A stretch of 64,000 nt of DNA from QHXM01 sp032160705 (lineage in GTDB: Bacteria; Acidobacteriota; Blastocatellia; Pyrinomonadales; Pyrinomonadaceae): the NCBI GenBank assembly GCA_032160705.1, contig JAVHVE010000073.1, positions 1-64,000 of the forward strand, read 5' to 3'. Position numbers and translations under genes: made by a program. Position 1 is the first letter of the stretch. The number at the start of each line of letters is the position of its first letter. The notes under the pieces are model-generated. The model searched no databases. It had not been told where the DNA came from and saw nothing but the letters and a program-made list of their open reading frames with translations. Positions 27,666 to 36,453 of this stretch are shown here, piece by piece.

Positions 27666-29300
27666 TCAACTATCTCTCAACAGCACACTCGACAGGCTCG
27701 CAACCACGGCGCGTAGCTCGCCGAGTTCGACCGGCTTGACCACGTGCATCTGGTAGCCTGCGGTGAGCGCTTTCATCCGATCCTCGATGCGCGCCATCGC
27801 GGTCAGCGCTACCGCCGGTATCTTCCTCCCTGTCCGCGACTCGCGCGCCCGGATGCGCTGAATTAATTGATACCCATCCATCTCTGGCATGCTGATGTCG
27901 GCAACCAACACGTCCGGCGACCACCTCTCCAACTGTGCCAGCGCCCCGGCGGCGGAAGTATCAATTTTGACGATTGCGCCACAAAGCTCAAAGGCGGTTT
28001 TAACCATCTCACATGTATCGAGTTCGTCGTCCACTATCAAAATTTTCAACCCGGCAAGCTCCGGCGGGCATGCGAAGGTTGTCTTACTGTGTAGCGCGCT
28101 TTCGGACAGTTCTGCTCTCTCCACATCACTCTTCACCTTCGCGATGGGAAGTGAGATGGTAAAGGTCGCGCCCAGACCTTCGCCGGGGCTTTCTGCTCGA
28201 ATCGTGCCGCCGTGCAACTCGACGATGGATTTGGCGATAGCCAGTCCCATTCCAAGGCCGCCGAAGGCGCGCGTGATGGAGCTGTCTGCCTGTGCGAAGC
28301 GGTCGAAAACACGCGACAGGAATTCCGGCTTGATCCCCTGGCCACTATCACTCACCGTCACTTCCACATTGGAATCAACCTGCTCAAGCTCCACCTGCAC
28401 GCGCCCGCCTGTGGGCGTGAACTTGACGGCATTCGAGAGTAGATTCCAGATGACCTGCTGGATTCGCTCGTAATCACCGTTGACGGGGCTGACGCTCGCA
28501 TCAGTAATTATCTGGAGACGGATATTCTTGGCTTCGGCTGCCGGTCTGACCGCCTCAACAGTGGCGTTGATAACGGAGGAGGTCTCCAGCGGCTTAACCT
28601 TCAAATGCATTTTTCCGCTGATGATCTTGGAAATGTCGAGCAGGTCTTCGACAAGCTGCGCCTGAGATTGCGCGTTGCGCTCGATTATCTCCAGCGCTTT
28701 GCCGATGGTGGTCTCATCAAGCATCCCTTCGCGCAGCATCCGTAGCCAGCCGATGATAGACGTGAGAGGCGTGCGTAGCTCATGCGAGACGGTGGCCAGA
28801 AACTCGTCCTTGCGGCGGTTTGCCTCTTCGGCCTGTTTTCTGGACTCCTCTGCGTCAAGGAGCGCCTCCTGTAATCGAATGTCAGCCTTCTTCCGTTCGG
28901 TAATATCGCGCGCGATCTTTGACGCTCCGATGATCTGGCCGTCACCCTGCCTGATCGGTGAGACAGTCAGGGAGATATTAATCTGCTGACCATCCTTTCT
29001 GACTCGCACGGTCTCGTAGTGCTCTATCCGCTCGCCCTTCCTGAGTCGCGCCAGGATGGCAGGCTCTTCGTCCTGGTGATCCGGCGGAATCAACATCACA
29101 ACCGGCTTGCCGATTGCTTCCTCCGCCGTGTAGCCGAAGATGCGTTCCGCCCCTTTGTTCCAACTGGTGATAACGCCATCAAGCGTTTTGCTGATGATGG
29201 CGTCGTCCGCCGATTCGATGACAGAGGCCAGCCAGTATGGGGCGATCTCAGGTTTTTGAAATTGTTTGACCCACTCCGGGTCGGCTTTATTGTCAGACAT
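27666..29300 (-). CDS. PAS-domain hybrid histidine kinase with C-terminal receiver
   Basis: A 544-residue soluble signalling protein. In order: a PAS domain (about 20-140; SADDAIISKTLDGVITSWN), a dimerisation/phosphoacceptor helix (FLATVSHELRTPL, the phosphorylated histidine), an ATPase domain (NLLSNAVKFTPTGG, DSGQGIKPEFL, GGLGMGLAIAKSIVELHGG), and a receiver domain (KILIVDDELDT, VLVADISMPEMDG with the phosphoacceptor aspartate, K in VVKPVE). No membrane helix is present, so it senses a cytoplasmic signal. It is convergent with the stress cluster. Confidence 0.92.
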   Translation of the reverse strand: MSDNKADPEWVKQFQKPEIAPYWLASVIESADDAIISKTLDGVITSWNKGAERIFGYTAEEAIGKPVVMLIPPDHQDEEPAILARLRKGERIEHYETVRVRKDGQQINISLTVSPIRQGDGQIIGASKIARDITERKKADIRLQEALLDAEESRKQAEEANRRKDEFLATVSHELRTPLTSIIGWLRMLREGMLDETTIGKALEIIERNAQSQAQLVEDLLDISKIISGKMHLKVKPLETSSVINATVEAVRPAAEAKNIRLQIITDASVSPVNGDYERIQQVIWNLLSNAVKFTPTGGRVQVELEQVDSNVEVTVSDSGQGIKPEFLSRVFDRFAQADSSITRAFGGLGMGLAIAKSIVELHGGTIRAESPGEGLGATFTISLPIAKVKSDVERAELSESALHSKTTFACPPELAGLKILIVDDELDTCEMVKTAFELCGAIVKIDTSAAGALAQLERWSPDVLVADISMPEMDGYQLIQRIRARESRTGRKIPAVALTAMARIEDRMKALTAGYQMHVVKPVELGELRAVVASLSSVLLRDS

Positions 29301-29501
29301 TGATAGATATGTGTGAACTCAATAGACGGAAGATAAACAGGGGGCAGCTTTCGGGGGAATGTACAGCCAAACAAATTATAGCGTCAGATTGAAATATTAC
29401 CACCAATTTCTCGCACATCGACCCTGAGCATGGTGATACCGAGAGGGCGAGTTTCTCATTTAATTGTCACGAAGACAAAATAACGCGCATTAGGCTGCAA
29501 T

Positions 29502-30209
29502 CTAAGAGCCCGGATCAAAGCGATAGCCAATCCACGGCTCGGTCAGGATGTAGCGCGGCGTGGCGGATTCCGGCTCGATCTTCTTCCGCAACTGGCCGAC
29601 GAAGACGCGGAGGTATTCAGTTTGTTCCGTTGACTCGCCGCCCCAGATTGAGGTGAGCAGGGTGCGATGCGTCAAGACCTTTCCGGGGTGGCTGATGAGG
29701 TAGACCATCAGGTCGTATTCCTTGGGCGTCAAATGCACCTCCGAGCCTTTGACGGCGACGCTGCGGTTTTCCAGATCAATGCGAAAATCGCCGACCTCAA
29801 GGATTGGTGAGGCGACATCTTCCGTCTTCGCCGCCTGCGCACGCCTGAGTGCCGCACGGATGCGCGCTAGCAGCTCGTCCATCCCGAACGGCTTGGTCAC
29901 GTAGTCATCCGCCCCTGCGTCTAGCGCCTGAACTTTCGTCCTCTCCTCCCCCCTGACTGAAAGCACGATGATGGGAAGCTGCGAAATCGCGCGCAGGTTG
30001 CGGCAGAGCTGAAGACCGTCCGTATGCGGCATGGAAAGGTCTGTGACAACCAGATCGGGCGGCCAGTCGCCGAACGTCTGGAGCGCGGCCAGGCCGTCGG
30101 GAGCCACACGCACATCATAGCCGTGTGTCGTCAGGCTTCGCCTGAGCACGCGCGTTATCTGCGGCTCGTCATCAACGATAAGTATGCGCTGCTTCTCGCT
30201 CATCTTCAT
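29502..30209 (-). CDS. OmpR-family response regulator, KdpE-like
   Basis: A 235-residue regulator. The receiver domain (ILIVDDEPQIT, VVTDLSMPHTDG, a conserved lysine in YVTKPFG) is followed by a winged-helix DNA-binding domain (HLTPKEYDLMVYLISHPGKVLTHRTLL). The wording is close to KdpE, the partner of KdpD. Its 5' end overlaps the upstream sensor by 38 bases, a typical two-component arrangement. No kdpFABC is nearby, so its target may be the KimA-like gene or a distant locus. Confidence 0.9.
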   Translation of the reverse strand: MKMSEKQRILIVDDEPQITRVLRRSLTTHGYDVRVAPDGLAALQTFGDWPPDLVVTDLSMPHTDGLQLCRNLRAISQLPIIVLSVRGEERTKVQALDAGADDYVTKPFGMDELLARIRAALRRAQAAKTEDVASPILEVGDFRIDLENRSVAVKGSEVHLTPKEYDLMVYLISHPGKVLTHRTLLTSIWGGESTEQTEYLRVFVGQLRKKIEPESATPRYILTEPWIGYRFDPGS

Positions 30210-31395
30210 TAACGCCTGATGCAGTTTCGTCCTCGTCGCCGACGGGCAGCGTGATTACGACGCGACTGCCATGAAATTGGGAGTTGTCTTCGATCAAGAT
30301 ACGCCCGCCGTGCGCCTCCACAATGCCTTTGGCAATAGCCAGCCCCATCCCTGTCCCGGACGGCTGATGCGTGCCGGAGTCGCCGTCCCTCATGGCGCGA
30401 AAGAACTTGTCGAAGACACGCCCGCGTAATTCCACAGGGATGCCGGGGCCTTCGTCTTCAACACTCAACTGAATTGTTTGCTCATTGGTTTTGGTTGCTC
30501 TGACGTTGATATTCGATCCGACCGGCGAATACTTGGTGGCGTTATCAACCAGCGTGTAGATGACCTCGGCAACCGCTCTCGCATCCACGCGCACGGTCGG
30601 TAGCCCATCGTCGAGTCGGACTTGAATCTGATAATCGCGTATGAGAGGAGCGGCGCGCTCCAGTGCCGTCGTGATGATTTCCTCGATTGACCCCCAGCGC
30701 CGGCGCAGGTGCATCTCTCCGGCCTCGATACGCGCCAGTTCCATCAGTCCTTCAATAAAGCGGTTGAGGCGGTCAGTCTCTTCGTTGATGACTTCCAGCA
30801 TCTCCCGACGCCCTTCCGCGTCAAGCGTGCCGGACAGTTCGTCGTCGGTTTTAGAAAGCAGCTCATTGAGCAGCGTGGTGACAGATGCTTTAATCGAAGT
30901 GAGGGGAGTACGCAGATCATGCGTGACCGCATCGAGCAGCGCCGACTTCAATCGTTCGCTCTGCTCCAATGCTTTGGCCTGGCTCGCGTGCTCGAAGGCG
31001 TCCTGCAATTCCTGATACAACCGTTCGATCTCGCGCCGACTTGCGTCAGCCTCTTCAGCCCTCCGCTTCGCACGCGCCGAAAGCTGTCCGGCGGTGACGG
31101 CGGTGACCAGAAAGACAGACAACGCGATCCAGTTATCCGGGCTGTCTATGGAAAGTCTGCCCACCGGAGGCAGATAGAAGACGTTGAAGCAGACGAGTCC
31201 CAGCAGCGAAGCCAGCACGGCAGGGCGAGAGCCCCACCTGGTGGCGATGAACAGCACGACGAGCACTAAACCAAGCGCCACGGTCGTCGAGTTGACGTGT
31301 TCGCCGAACAACTTGAGCGCGCCCGTGACGATGGCAATGCCCATCAACGCTACCAGGTAGCCTGTTCGCCTCTGCTCTAACATTTTCGTCCACAT
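30172..31395 (-). CDS. KdpD-like membrane sensor histidine kinase
   Basis: A 407-residue kinase with a DUF4118-type membrane domain (four helices, about residues 10-110; FNVFYLPPVGRLSIDSPDNW), a coiled coil, phosphoacceptor DAVTHDLRTPLTSI, and ATPase boxes (NATKYSPVG, DEGPGIP, GTGMGLAIAKGIVEAHGG). It corresponds to the C-terminal half of KdpD; the N-terminal KdpD/universal-stress domain is absent. Overlap with the regulator gene shows co-translation. Likely to sense potassium or envelope stress. Confidence 0.9.
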   Translation of the reverse strand: MWTKMLEQRRTGYLVALMGIAIVTGALKLFGEHVNSTTVALGLVLVVLFIATRWGSRPAVLASLLGLVCFNVFYLPPVGRLSIDSPDNWIALSVFLVTAVTAGQLSARAKRRAEEADASRREIERLYQELQDAFEHASQAKALEQSERLKSALLDAVTHDLRTPLTSIKASVTTLLNELLSKTDDELSGTLDAEGRREMLEVINEETDRLNRFIEGLMELARIEAGEMHLRRRWGSIEEIITTALERAAPLIRDYQIQVRLDDGLPTVRVDARAVAEVIYTLVDNATKYSPVGSNINVRATKTNEQTIQLSVEDEGPGIPVELRGRVFDKFFRAMRDGDSGTHQPSGTGMGLAIAKGIVEAHGGRILIEDNSQFHGSRVVITLPVGDEDETASGVNEDEREAAHTYR

Positions 31396-31454
31396 GCTGA
31401 CTATTGTATGCAGGAAGCCACTCTTCTTGATACAGACAAATTGAAAACTCCCTG

Positions 31455-31601
31455 TCAGCCCTCAATCTTACTCTTGTCCGTTTGCTTTTGCGCTGCTTCT
31501 TTTCGCTGCTGCCGCTTCTGCTCTTCGCGGTCGTGCCAGGTGGCTATCCCAAAGGCGATTGCTATCAGAATCATAAAGATGATTGTCCAAAGCTGGCTCA
31601 T
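31455..31601 (-). CDS. Small single-pass membrane protein (48 residues)
   Basis: A short frame not longer than 48 codons: a hydrophobic helix (LWTIIFMILIAIAFGIATW) followed by a charged, glutamine- and lysine-rich tail (EEQKRQQRKEAA). GAGGGAT precedes the ATG by about eight bases. It lies between a KimA-like potassium transporter and the KdpD-like sensor, where a KdpF-like small subunit or sensor modulator would fit, but no homology is visible. Confidence 0.6.
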   Translation of the reverse strand: MSQLWTIIFMILIAIAFGIATWHDREEQKRQQRKEAAQKQTDKSKIEG

Positions 31602-31639
31602 AGGGATTATCCCTCTCATACCCGTTCTGTTATCCCGTT

Positions 31640-33667
31640 CTAGTGTTCAAGGTGATATGGCACGCTGACTACGACCACGCATTTCTTAAAAAGCAGCGAG
31701 CCTTTCAGCAGGAGCGAGCTTTGGTTATGCAGAAAGTGCTGCCACCATCTTGCGGGGATGAATTCGGGCAGCACCACCGTCACAAAATCCTCGCCGCCCT
31801 TTCCTCTCAAACGCTCTATGTAGCGCAAGAGCGGGCGTCTGAGCGAGCGGTACGGCGAGGGCAGCACCACTAGCTCCACGCCTGATCCCCACTGCTCCCA
31901 TTTCTGGCGCAGCTTGGCTGTCGCCTCTTCATCAAAATCCACGTAGACGGCCTTCACACCATCGGGCGAAATGGATTTGGCGTATTGCAGCGCATTGATG
32001 ACTCCGCGATGGATGCCGGAGATGGGCACGATGACAGCGTTCTTGATGGTGTGGAGCTGCTCTAAGCCTTCGGTCGAAAGTTGCTTGGCTACACCGACAT
32101 AATGCGTGTGGATGGAGCGGAACATCAGCACGAGCAGGGGAATGATGGCGACGATGATCCATGCGCCGTGAATGAATTTGGTAATGACGAAGACGCACAG
32201 CACGATGAACGTTGCGATTGCGCCCAGACCGTTAATGATGATGGACTTCTTCCAGTGAGTAGAGTCGGTCACTTCGTCATTGACAAAAGCGGAGGGGCGC
32301 GTTTCAGCCGCCGCCAATTGTGCATCCGGCAATACTATCCCGGAATCAACGCCCTCATTGAAAAGAGACGCTTCTTTCGGCTTTTCATGAGCTTCGAGTT
32401 TCTTGGCCCGTCCTTCAGCACGCTCCTTGAGCCAGTGGCGCACCATGCCGGTTTGCGAGAGCGTGAATGAGAGAAAGACGCCGACCGCATAAAGCGGAAT
32501 CAGGCGGCTCGTGTCACCGCCGAAGGCTGCGACGAGAATTGAAGAGAAGATGGCGAGGATAACTATGCCGTTAGAGAAAACCAGCTTATCGCCGCGACTG
32601 GCGAACTGGCGCGGCAAAAAGCGGTCGCGCGCAAGAAGGCTTGCGAGGCGCGGGAAGTCTGCAAACGAAGTGTTGGCGGCCAGCACGAGAATCAGCGCCG
32701 TCGTGATCTGCACCACGTAGTAGAACCAAGCGAACGCGCCTGTAAAGATGATGCGCCCGAATTGGGAAATGACCGTCTCGCTCGCGTGCGGGTGCACGCC
32801 GTAGAGGTACGCCATCACGCTCGTGCCGAGGAACATCGTTGTCAAAAGTGCGGCCATGATGACCAGCGTGGTCGAAGCATTACGCGCTTCGGGCTTTTTG
32901 AAAGCGGGCACGCCGTTGGAAATGGCCTCGATGCCAGTCAAAGCTGCGCATCCGTTCGAGAACGCGCCGAGTATCAGGAAGATAGTGATGGGTTGAACTT
33001 TGTAGCCCTCGGCTATTTTCAGTTCGTCGCCGCCGGGAACAGGCGCTGCGCCGCCGACAGTTAGATAGTGAAAGAGGCCGTAGCCGATCATGAATAGGAA
33101 ACAGATGAGAAAAGCGTAGGTTGGGGCTGCGAACAGCGCGCCAGATTCGCGCACACCGCGCAGGTTTGCAATAGCAATGAAAGCAATGAAGACGAGACAC
33201 AAGGCCACCTTATGTTCATCCAACCACGCGAGGCGTGTCCCCTGAACCATCGAAGTGATGGCCGCCACGCCCGCTGCAATCGAAACCGAGACGGTCAAGA
33301 CATAATCCACGAGGAGTGACGCGCCCGCGACCAATCCGGCATTAGTGCCGAGATTCTCTTTGGCGACGATATACGCACCGCCGCCGGACGGATAGGCGTG
33401 AATGGTTTGCCGGTAGCTGGTCGCGACAATAACGAGCAGCGTCGCAATGCCGAGTGAGATCGGCACGACGTAGTGAAAAGCACTCGTTTGACCAAAGGCG
33501 ACGGCTGCTGCCAGAACGAGCAGGATTTCTTCCGTCGCGTAGGCCGTCGAAGAAAGGGCGTCCGAAGAAAAGACTGCGAGCGCAGTTTTCTTTGGGAGGC
33601 GTTCATGTGCGGCTTGCTCGGTTCTAAGCGGATTACCGACTAACAGACGTTTGAGTGATGCGGCCAT
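31640..33667 (-). CDS. kimA: KimA/YdaO-like amino-acid-polyamine-cation family potassium transporter
   Basis: A 675-residue transporter. The N-terminal phrase LLVGNPLRTEQAAHERLPKK and ALAVFSSDALSSTAYATEEIL is characteristic of the YdaO/KimA group. About twelve hydrophobic helices fill residues 30-500, followed by a cytoplasmic regulatory region. KimA is a high-affinity potassium/proton symporter inhibited by c-di-AMP. A c-di-AMP riboswitch lies directly upstream, and KdpDE-like genes lie downstream. The ATG at 33667 has GAGAGGA upstream. The symbol follows family and riboswitch, not biochemical proof. Confidence 0.85.
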   Translation of the reverse strand: MAASLKRLLVGNPLRTEQAAHERLPKKTALAVFSSDALSSTAYATEEILLVLAAAVAFGQTSAFHYVVPISLGIATLLVIVATSYRQTIHAYPSGGGAYIVAKENLGTNAGLVAGASLLVDYVLTVSVSIAAGVAAITSMVQGTRLAWLDEHKVALCLVFIAFIAIANLRGVRESGALFAAPTYAFLICFLFMIGYGLFHYLTVGGAAPVPGGDELKIAEGYKVQPITIFLILGAFSNGCAALTGIEAISNGVPAFKKPEARNASTTLVIMAALLTTMFLGTSVMAYLYGVHPHASETVISQFGRIIFTGAFAWFYYVVQITTALILVLAANTSFADFPRLASLLARDRFLPRQFASRGDKLVFSNGIVILAIFSSILVAAFGGDTSRLIPLYAVGVFLSFTLSQTGMVRHWLKERAEGRAKKLEAHEKPKEASLFNEGVDSGIVLPDAQLAAAETRPSAFVNDEVTDSTHWKKSIIINGLGAIATFIVLCVFVITKFIHGAWIIVAIIPLLVLMFRSIHTHYVGVAKQLSTEGLEQLHTIKNAVIVPISGIHRGVINALQYAKSISPDGVKAVYVDFDEEATAKLRQKWEQWGSGVELVVLPSPYRSLRRPLLRYIERLRGKGGEDFVTVVLPEFIPARWWQHFLHNQSSLLLKGSLLFKKCVVVVSVPYHLEH

Positions 33668-33744
33668 GATTTTGATTCCTCTCGTGATGCCCCGGACAGA
33701 AAAAGGCACGGAAACGCGCAGGTCTTCCGTGCCCTTTCATAATC

Positions 33745-33925
33745 CGGTTCCGGCGTCGCTCTTCCCTTAGCCTACGAGGTTAGCTGACGGGCTGGGATCG
33801 AGAAGTATCCTTCGTGAAGGTGTTATTCCCTTGTCACGATTTGCCCCGTGTTCCATACCAGCTTCTGGCGGAACAGTGGTTCCCCCGCGCTGCTCCTCAT
33901 TACCCTGTTTAAAGGGGGAGCAACT
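33745..33925 (-). promoter_or_regulatory. c-di-AMP riboswitch (ydaO-yuaA class)
   Basis: On the minus strand the leader contains the class hallmarks: GAGGAGC and GGGGGAACCA (complement of 33877-33886), a middle hairpin region with AAGGGAATAAC, and the late CCGTCAGCTAACC with TCGTAGGC (complement of 33770-33791), then CTAAGGGAAGAG. High c-di-AMP normally turns such leaders off. Placement directly before the KimA-like gene fits the known regulon. Confidence 0.87.
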
Positions 33926-34093
33926 TCGGCAGACGAATTGTCAACGGCTGAATGCTACTACCCCGCGCATAAGAAAGGCATAAAAGGTTCGTAAGGATTT
34001 TATAAAGACTGTGAGGGGTGGTTTCGTGCTTCTGTAGAATGTTGGGAGGTTAGCGGTGTTTGGCGAGGCACGGAGACAAAGAAGCGCGTGGCA
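33926..34093. other. Promoter region of the KimA gene and spacer to the nat gene
   Basis: Contains the upstream end of the riboswitch transcript. On the minus strand a TTGACA word (complement of about 33937-33942) lies just upstream of the riboswitch, but its -10 partner is unclear. No coding frame seen. Confidence 0.35.
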
Positions 34094-34852
34094 TTAGCCC
34101 GTCATGACTATACCGAAATGCTCGCGCAAGATGGCCGCGTACTCTTCCTGGCTCGTTAAGGTTAGCTCCACGCGCTCGCCCTTCTCAGTCGTTGTGATAA
34201 AACGCATCTCGCTCAATGTGATGCGTCCTCCGGGAGTCGCCCGCGAGCAGATGCGCGCACGGGTAAAATGCGACTGCGGAGAAGTCTGGTGGTAGCGGCA
34301 CATCTCTGCATAGTCAGCATACCCGTAGGGCTGTAAGGTGAAACGATACTGAGCCTTCCATTCGTCACCATCATCACGCTGCATCAGAATCAAGTGAGTG
34401 CCATCGGGGAGAATGCGATAAGCGCGGCTGCCCTGCACCTGCTCGCCGCGCTCGTCAAGCAGCAAAGGCTCACGAAAAGAGTCACCGAAGCCCACATCTA
34501 CAAGCCAGCGCTGCTCCAACGAAACCATCAGCGCCATGTGGGCGAAGTCCGGGCCAAAGCCGCCTTCTGCATTTGCAACTTCGGCTGACAGCATCCAGAC
34601 ATCGAAGCCGAGAGCACGCAATAACGTGGCAAACAGGCCATTGGCTTCATAGCAGAAGCCACCGCGCCGTTGTTTCACGATTTTGGTAAACAGAGCTTCG
34701 TCATCAAGAACAATTGGCTGCTTGGCGTGAATACTCAGGTTTTCAAAAGGTACAGCCAACAGGTGGGCGAGTTGCAACTCGCGCAAGGTTTCGGCAGTCG
34801 GAGCAAGCGAGCCCTGATAGTTGATGCGCTCAAGGTAAGCTTTGACGTTCAA
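34094..34852 (-). CDS. nat: Arylamine N-acetyltransferase
   Basis: A 252-residue enzyme of the NAT family transferring acetyl from acetyl-CoA to arylamines and hydrazines. The catalytic triad is visible: cysteine in RRGGFCYEAN, histidine in FAHMALMV, and aspartate in WLVDVGFGD. The N-terminus (YLERINYQGSLAPTAETL) matches the family. Length is near the usual 275. A foldback repeat lies upstream. Endogenous substrate unknown. Confidence 0.9.
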   Translation of the reverse strand: MNVKAYLERINYQGSLAPTAETLRELQLAHLLAVPFENLSIHAKQPIVLDDEALFTKIVKQRRGGFCYEANGLFATLLRALGFDVWMLSAEVANAEGGFGPDFAHMALMVSLEQRWLVDVGFGDSFREPLLLDERGEQVQGSRAYRILPDGTHLILMQRDDGDEWKAQYRFTLQPYGYADYAEMCRYHQTSPQSHFTRARICSRATPGGRITLSEMRFITTTEKGERVELTLTSQEEYAAILREHFGIVMTG

Positions 34853-34864
34853 GCAACTCTCTCC

Positions 34865-34978
34865 TCAAAGAAACAGACAGGATTAACAGGATTAGCAAGA
34901 TTAAGAAAATCAGATAAGCTAATTTAGCTTGATGTTTCCTTTCTTCATCCCGTCTATCTTGTTAATCCTGTCTATTCC
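34865..34978. repeat. Foldback repeat with AACAGGATT-type arms
   Basis: Left arm words ACAGACAGGATT, AACAGGATT, AGCAAGATT are complemented by the right arm CTTGTTAATCCTGTCTA (about 34955-34971) around a centre with AGCTAATTTAGCT. The design (near-9-base purine-rich arms, unrelated centre) matches the heptamer-arm repeats but uses different words. Confidence 0.7.
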
Positions 34979-35051
34979 TTCTCTATTTTGTTAGATGCTC
35001 TAAATCTCGCGCACGAAAGCAACGCTATTTGCGTTCGGCTGCGTGGCATTG

Positions 35052-35666
35052 TCAGGCGGCTGGCGGTGCTGCCACATCCTCAAGCGGCAGACCGGAGGCG
35101 CACAGCGGACAGTCATCGGGCGACCACAGGTCGAACTCGTCGCGGGCGACTGCCTCGACCGCCACACCTCGCTGCTTGAAAAAGCCAGCACCCTTCGAGC
35201 CGAGAACGAGAAGCGCTCCAGCGACAACGGGCACGCCCGAATGCGCTTGCAGCTCAGCGTAAGTGCCCCGGAGCGCTGACCCGGCGCTCATCACATCGTC
35301 AACCATAGCTACTCGCTTTCCGGCTAACCGGGCAGCAAACGCTGGCGGAAGGCGATAACTCGCTCGATATAACCCTGCGGTGTGCGGCGGCATGACGCGC
35401 TCTGTGAAGCAGAACTCCACATTGAGCGCGTGCGCCACAAGCTGCGCGAGGAACGCACCGCCGAGCAATGGCCCGCAAATGGCCGCAACCCCGTAAGGGC
35501 GAAGCGCAGAAGTCAGCGCAATAACAAAGGGATTGATTCGGTGCGGCTCCGCAAACAAAGGGTCGAGGTCAAGCCAAAGACCGCTATGATGCCCAGACTC
35601 AAGCCGGAAGTGGCCACGCCGTCCGGCGACCAACTCAAGGAATGCCGCAGTGCTGGTTTCACCCAT
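35052..35666 (-). CDS. Orotate-phosphoribosyltransferase-like enzyme
   Basis: A 204-residue type I phosphoribosyltransferase. The PRPP-binding loop RVAMVDDVMSAGSALRG is intact, with upstream substrate words HFRLESGHHSGLWLDL and ICGPLLGGAFLA typical of PyrE. The catalytic-loop lysine region of PyrE is less clear (LYRASYRLP), so it may be a specialised paralogue. AGAGG lies six bases ahead of the ATG at 35666. No other pyrimidine gene is adjacent. Confidence 0.75.
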   Translation of the reverse strand: MGETSTAAFLELVAGRRGHFRLESGHHSGLWLDLDPLFAEPHRINPFVIALTSALRPYGVAAICGPLLGGAFLAQLVAHALNVEFCFTERVMPPHTAGLYRASYRLPPAFAARLAGKRVAMVDDVMSAGSALRGTYAELQAHSGVPVVAGALLVLGSKGAGFFKQRGVAVEAVARDEFDLWSPDDCPLCASGLPLEDVAAPPAA

Positions 35667-35763
35667 TTCAACCTCTATCCAAGACCGCAGAGCGCTCGAA
35701 ATCAACTCGCCGCGAGTGAGCAGCATTCTACCCGATTTGGAAAGACAGGCATGAAAGTTTTTT

Positions 35764-35784
35764 GGTTCTCCCGCACTTTTGGTG
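35764..35784 (+). repeat. Inverted repeat flanking the grpB-like gene (left)
   Basis: GGTTCTCCCGC then two bases and TTTTGGTG; matches the inverted copy at 36418-36438 at 19 of 21 positions. A shorter GGTTCTCCC copy follows at 35794. Confidence 0.6.
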
Positions 35785-35833
35785 CGCTTAAAGCGGTTCT
35801 CCCTTCGGCTGACTTTCTATTCTCATCAAGGGG

Positions 35834-36394
35834 CTATAGGGAGATTTCGCCCACTGCCTGCGATGCGGCGATAATGCTTTCGATCACCGCTGTCTTGGCC
35901 TGCGCGTATGCGTTCATGTCTGACCACTCCTTCGCGGCCAGTTCGCGCTTCGTCTGCTCGTAGCGGCGACAGTCCTCGTTGCTTCGGCGCAGGCGTTCTC
36001 GGAAGGCCAAGTTCCGCTGAATCTCCGGGCAATCGGCTGAGTAGATGTGGATGTGCACGTCTTTTTCGGGAGTCCGAAACATCCGGTGCTCGTTCCAATC
36101 CGGCTCCCGTACCCGCAGGACATACCCTGACGCTTCCAATTGGGGCAGGTAGGTGGACTCATCCGCGGAATCCTGTACCACGACGAGAATGTCTATGATG
36201 GGCTTGGCGGCCAGACCGGGAACGGACGTCGACCCGATGTGCTCGATCCGTAGGGCGGAGTCGCCGAGCGCATCGGCGATGACGCGAGCGAGCGTCTCAA
36301 ACTTCTTCGGCCAATCCGTGTCGTAGTCTTCAATCCTGATCTCGCGTTTTTCGACGCCCCCGATCAGCCCTGTTTCCAACGGTTCATCTGCCAT
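35834..36394 (-). CDS. GrpB family (UPF0157) nucleotidyltransferase-like protein
   Basis: A 186-residue protein of the GrpB/UPF0157 family, with the characteristic RIEHIGSTSVPGLAAKPIIDILVVV, a nucleotidyltransferase-like fold, and HIHIYSADCPE then NLAFRERLR. Its biochemical role is unknown; related nucleotidyltransferases modify nucleotides or small molecules. The gene is enclosed by a 21-bp inverted repeat on each side, which suggests it moved as a cassette. Confidence 0.85.
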   Translation of the reverse strand: MADEPLETGLIGGVEKREIRIEDYDTDWPKKFETLARVIADALGDSALRIEHIGSTSVPGLAAKPIIDILVVVQDSADESTYLPQLEASGYVLRVREPDWNEHRMFRTPEKDVHIHIYSADCPEIQRNLAFRERLRRSNEDCRRYEQTKRELAAKEWSDMNAYAQAKTAVIESIIAASQAVGEISL

Positions 36395-36417
36395 AGAAGC
36401 TTAGTAATGATCCATAC

Positions 36418-36438
36418 CACCAAAATCGCGGGAGAACC
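36418..36438 (-). repeat. Inverted repeat flanking the grpB-like gene (right)
   Basis: Inverse partner of 35764-35784; 19 of 21 positions agree. It lies 23 bases before the grpB-like start codon. Confidence 0.6.
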
Positions 36439-36453
36439 AGTTTTTGTCGAGCG

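Noticed and set aside
29502..33667. A kdp potassium ATPase locus
   Set aside because: Only KdpD- and KdpE-like genes are present; no kdpFABC subunit is encoded, and the sensor lacks the N-terminal KdpD domain.
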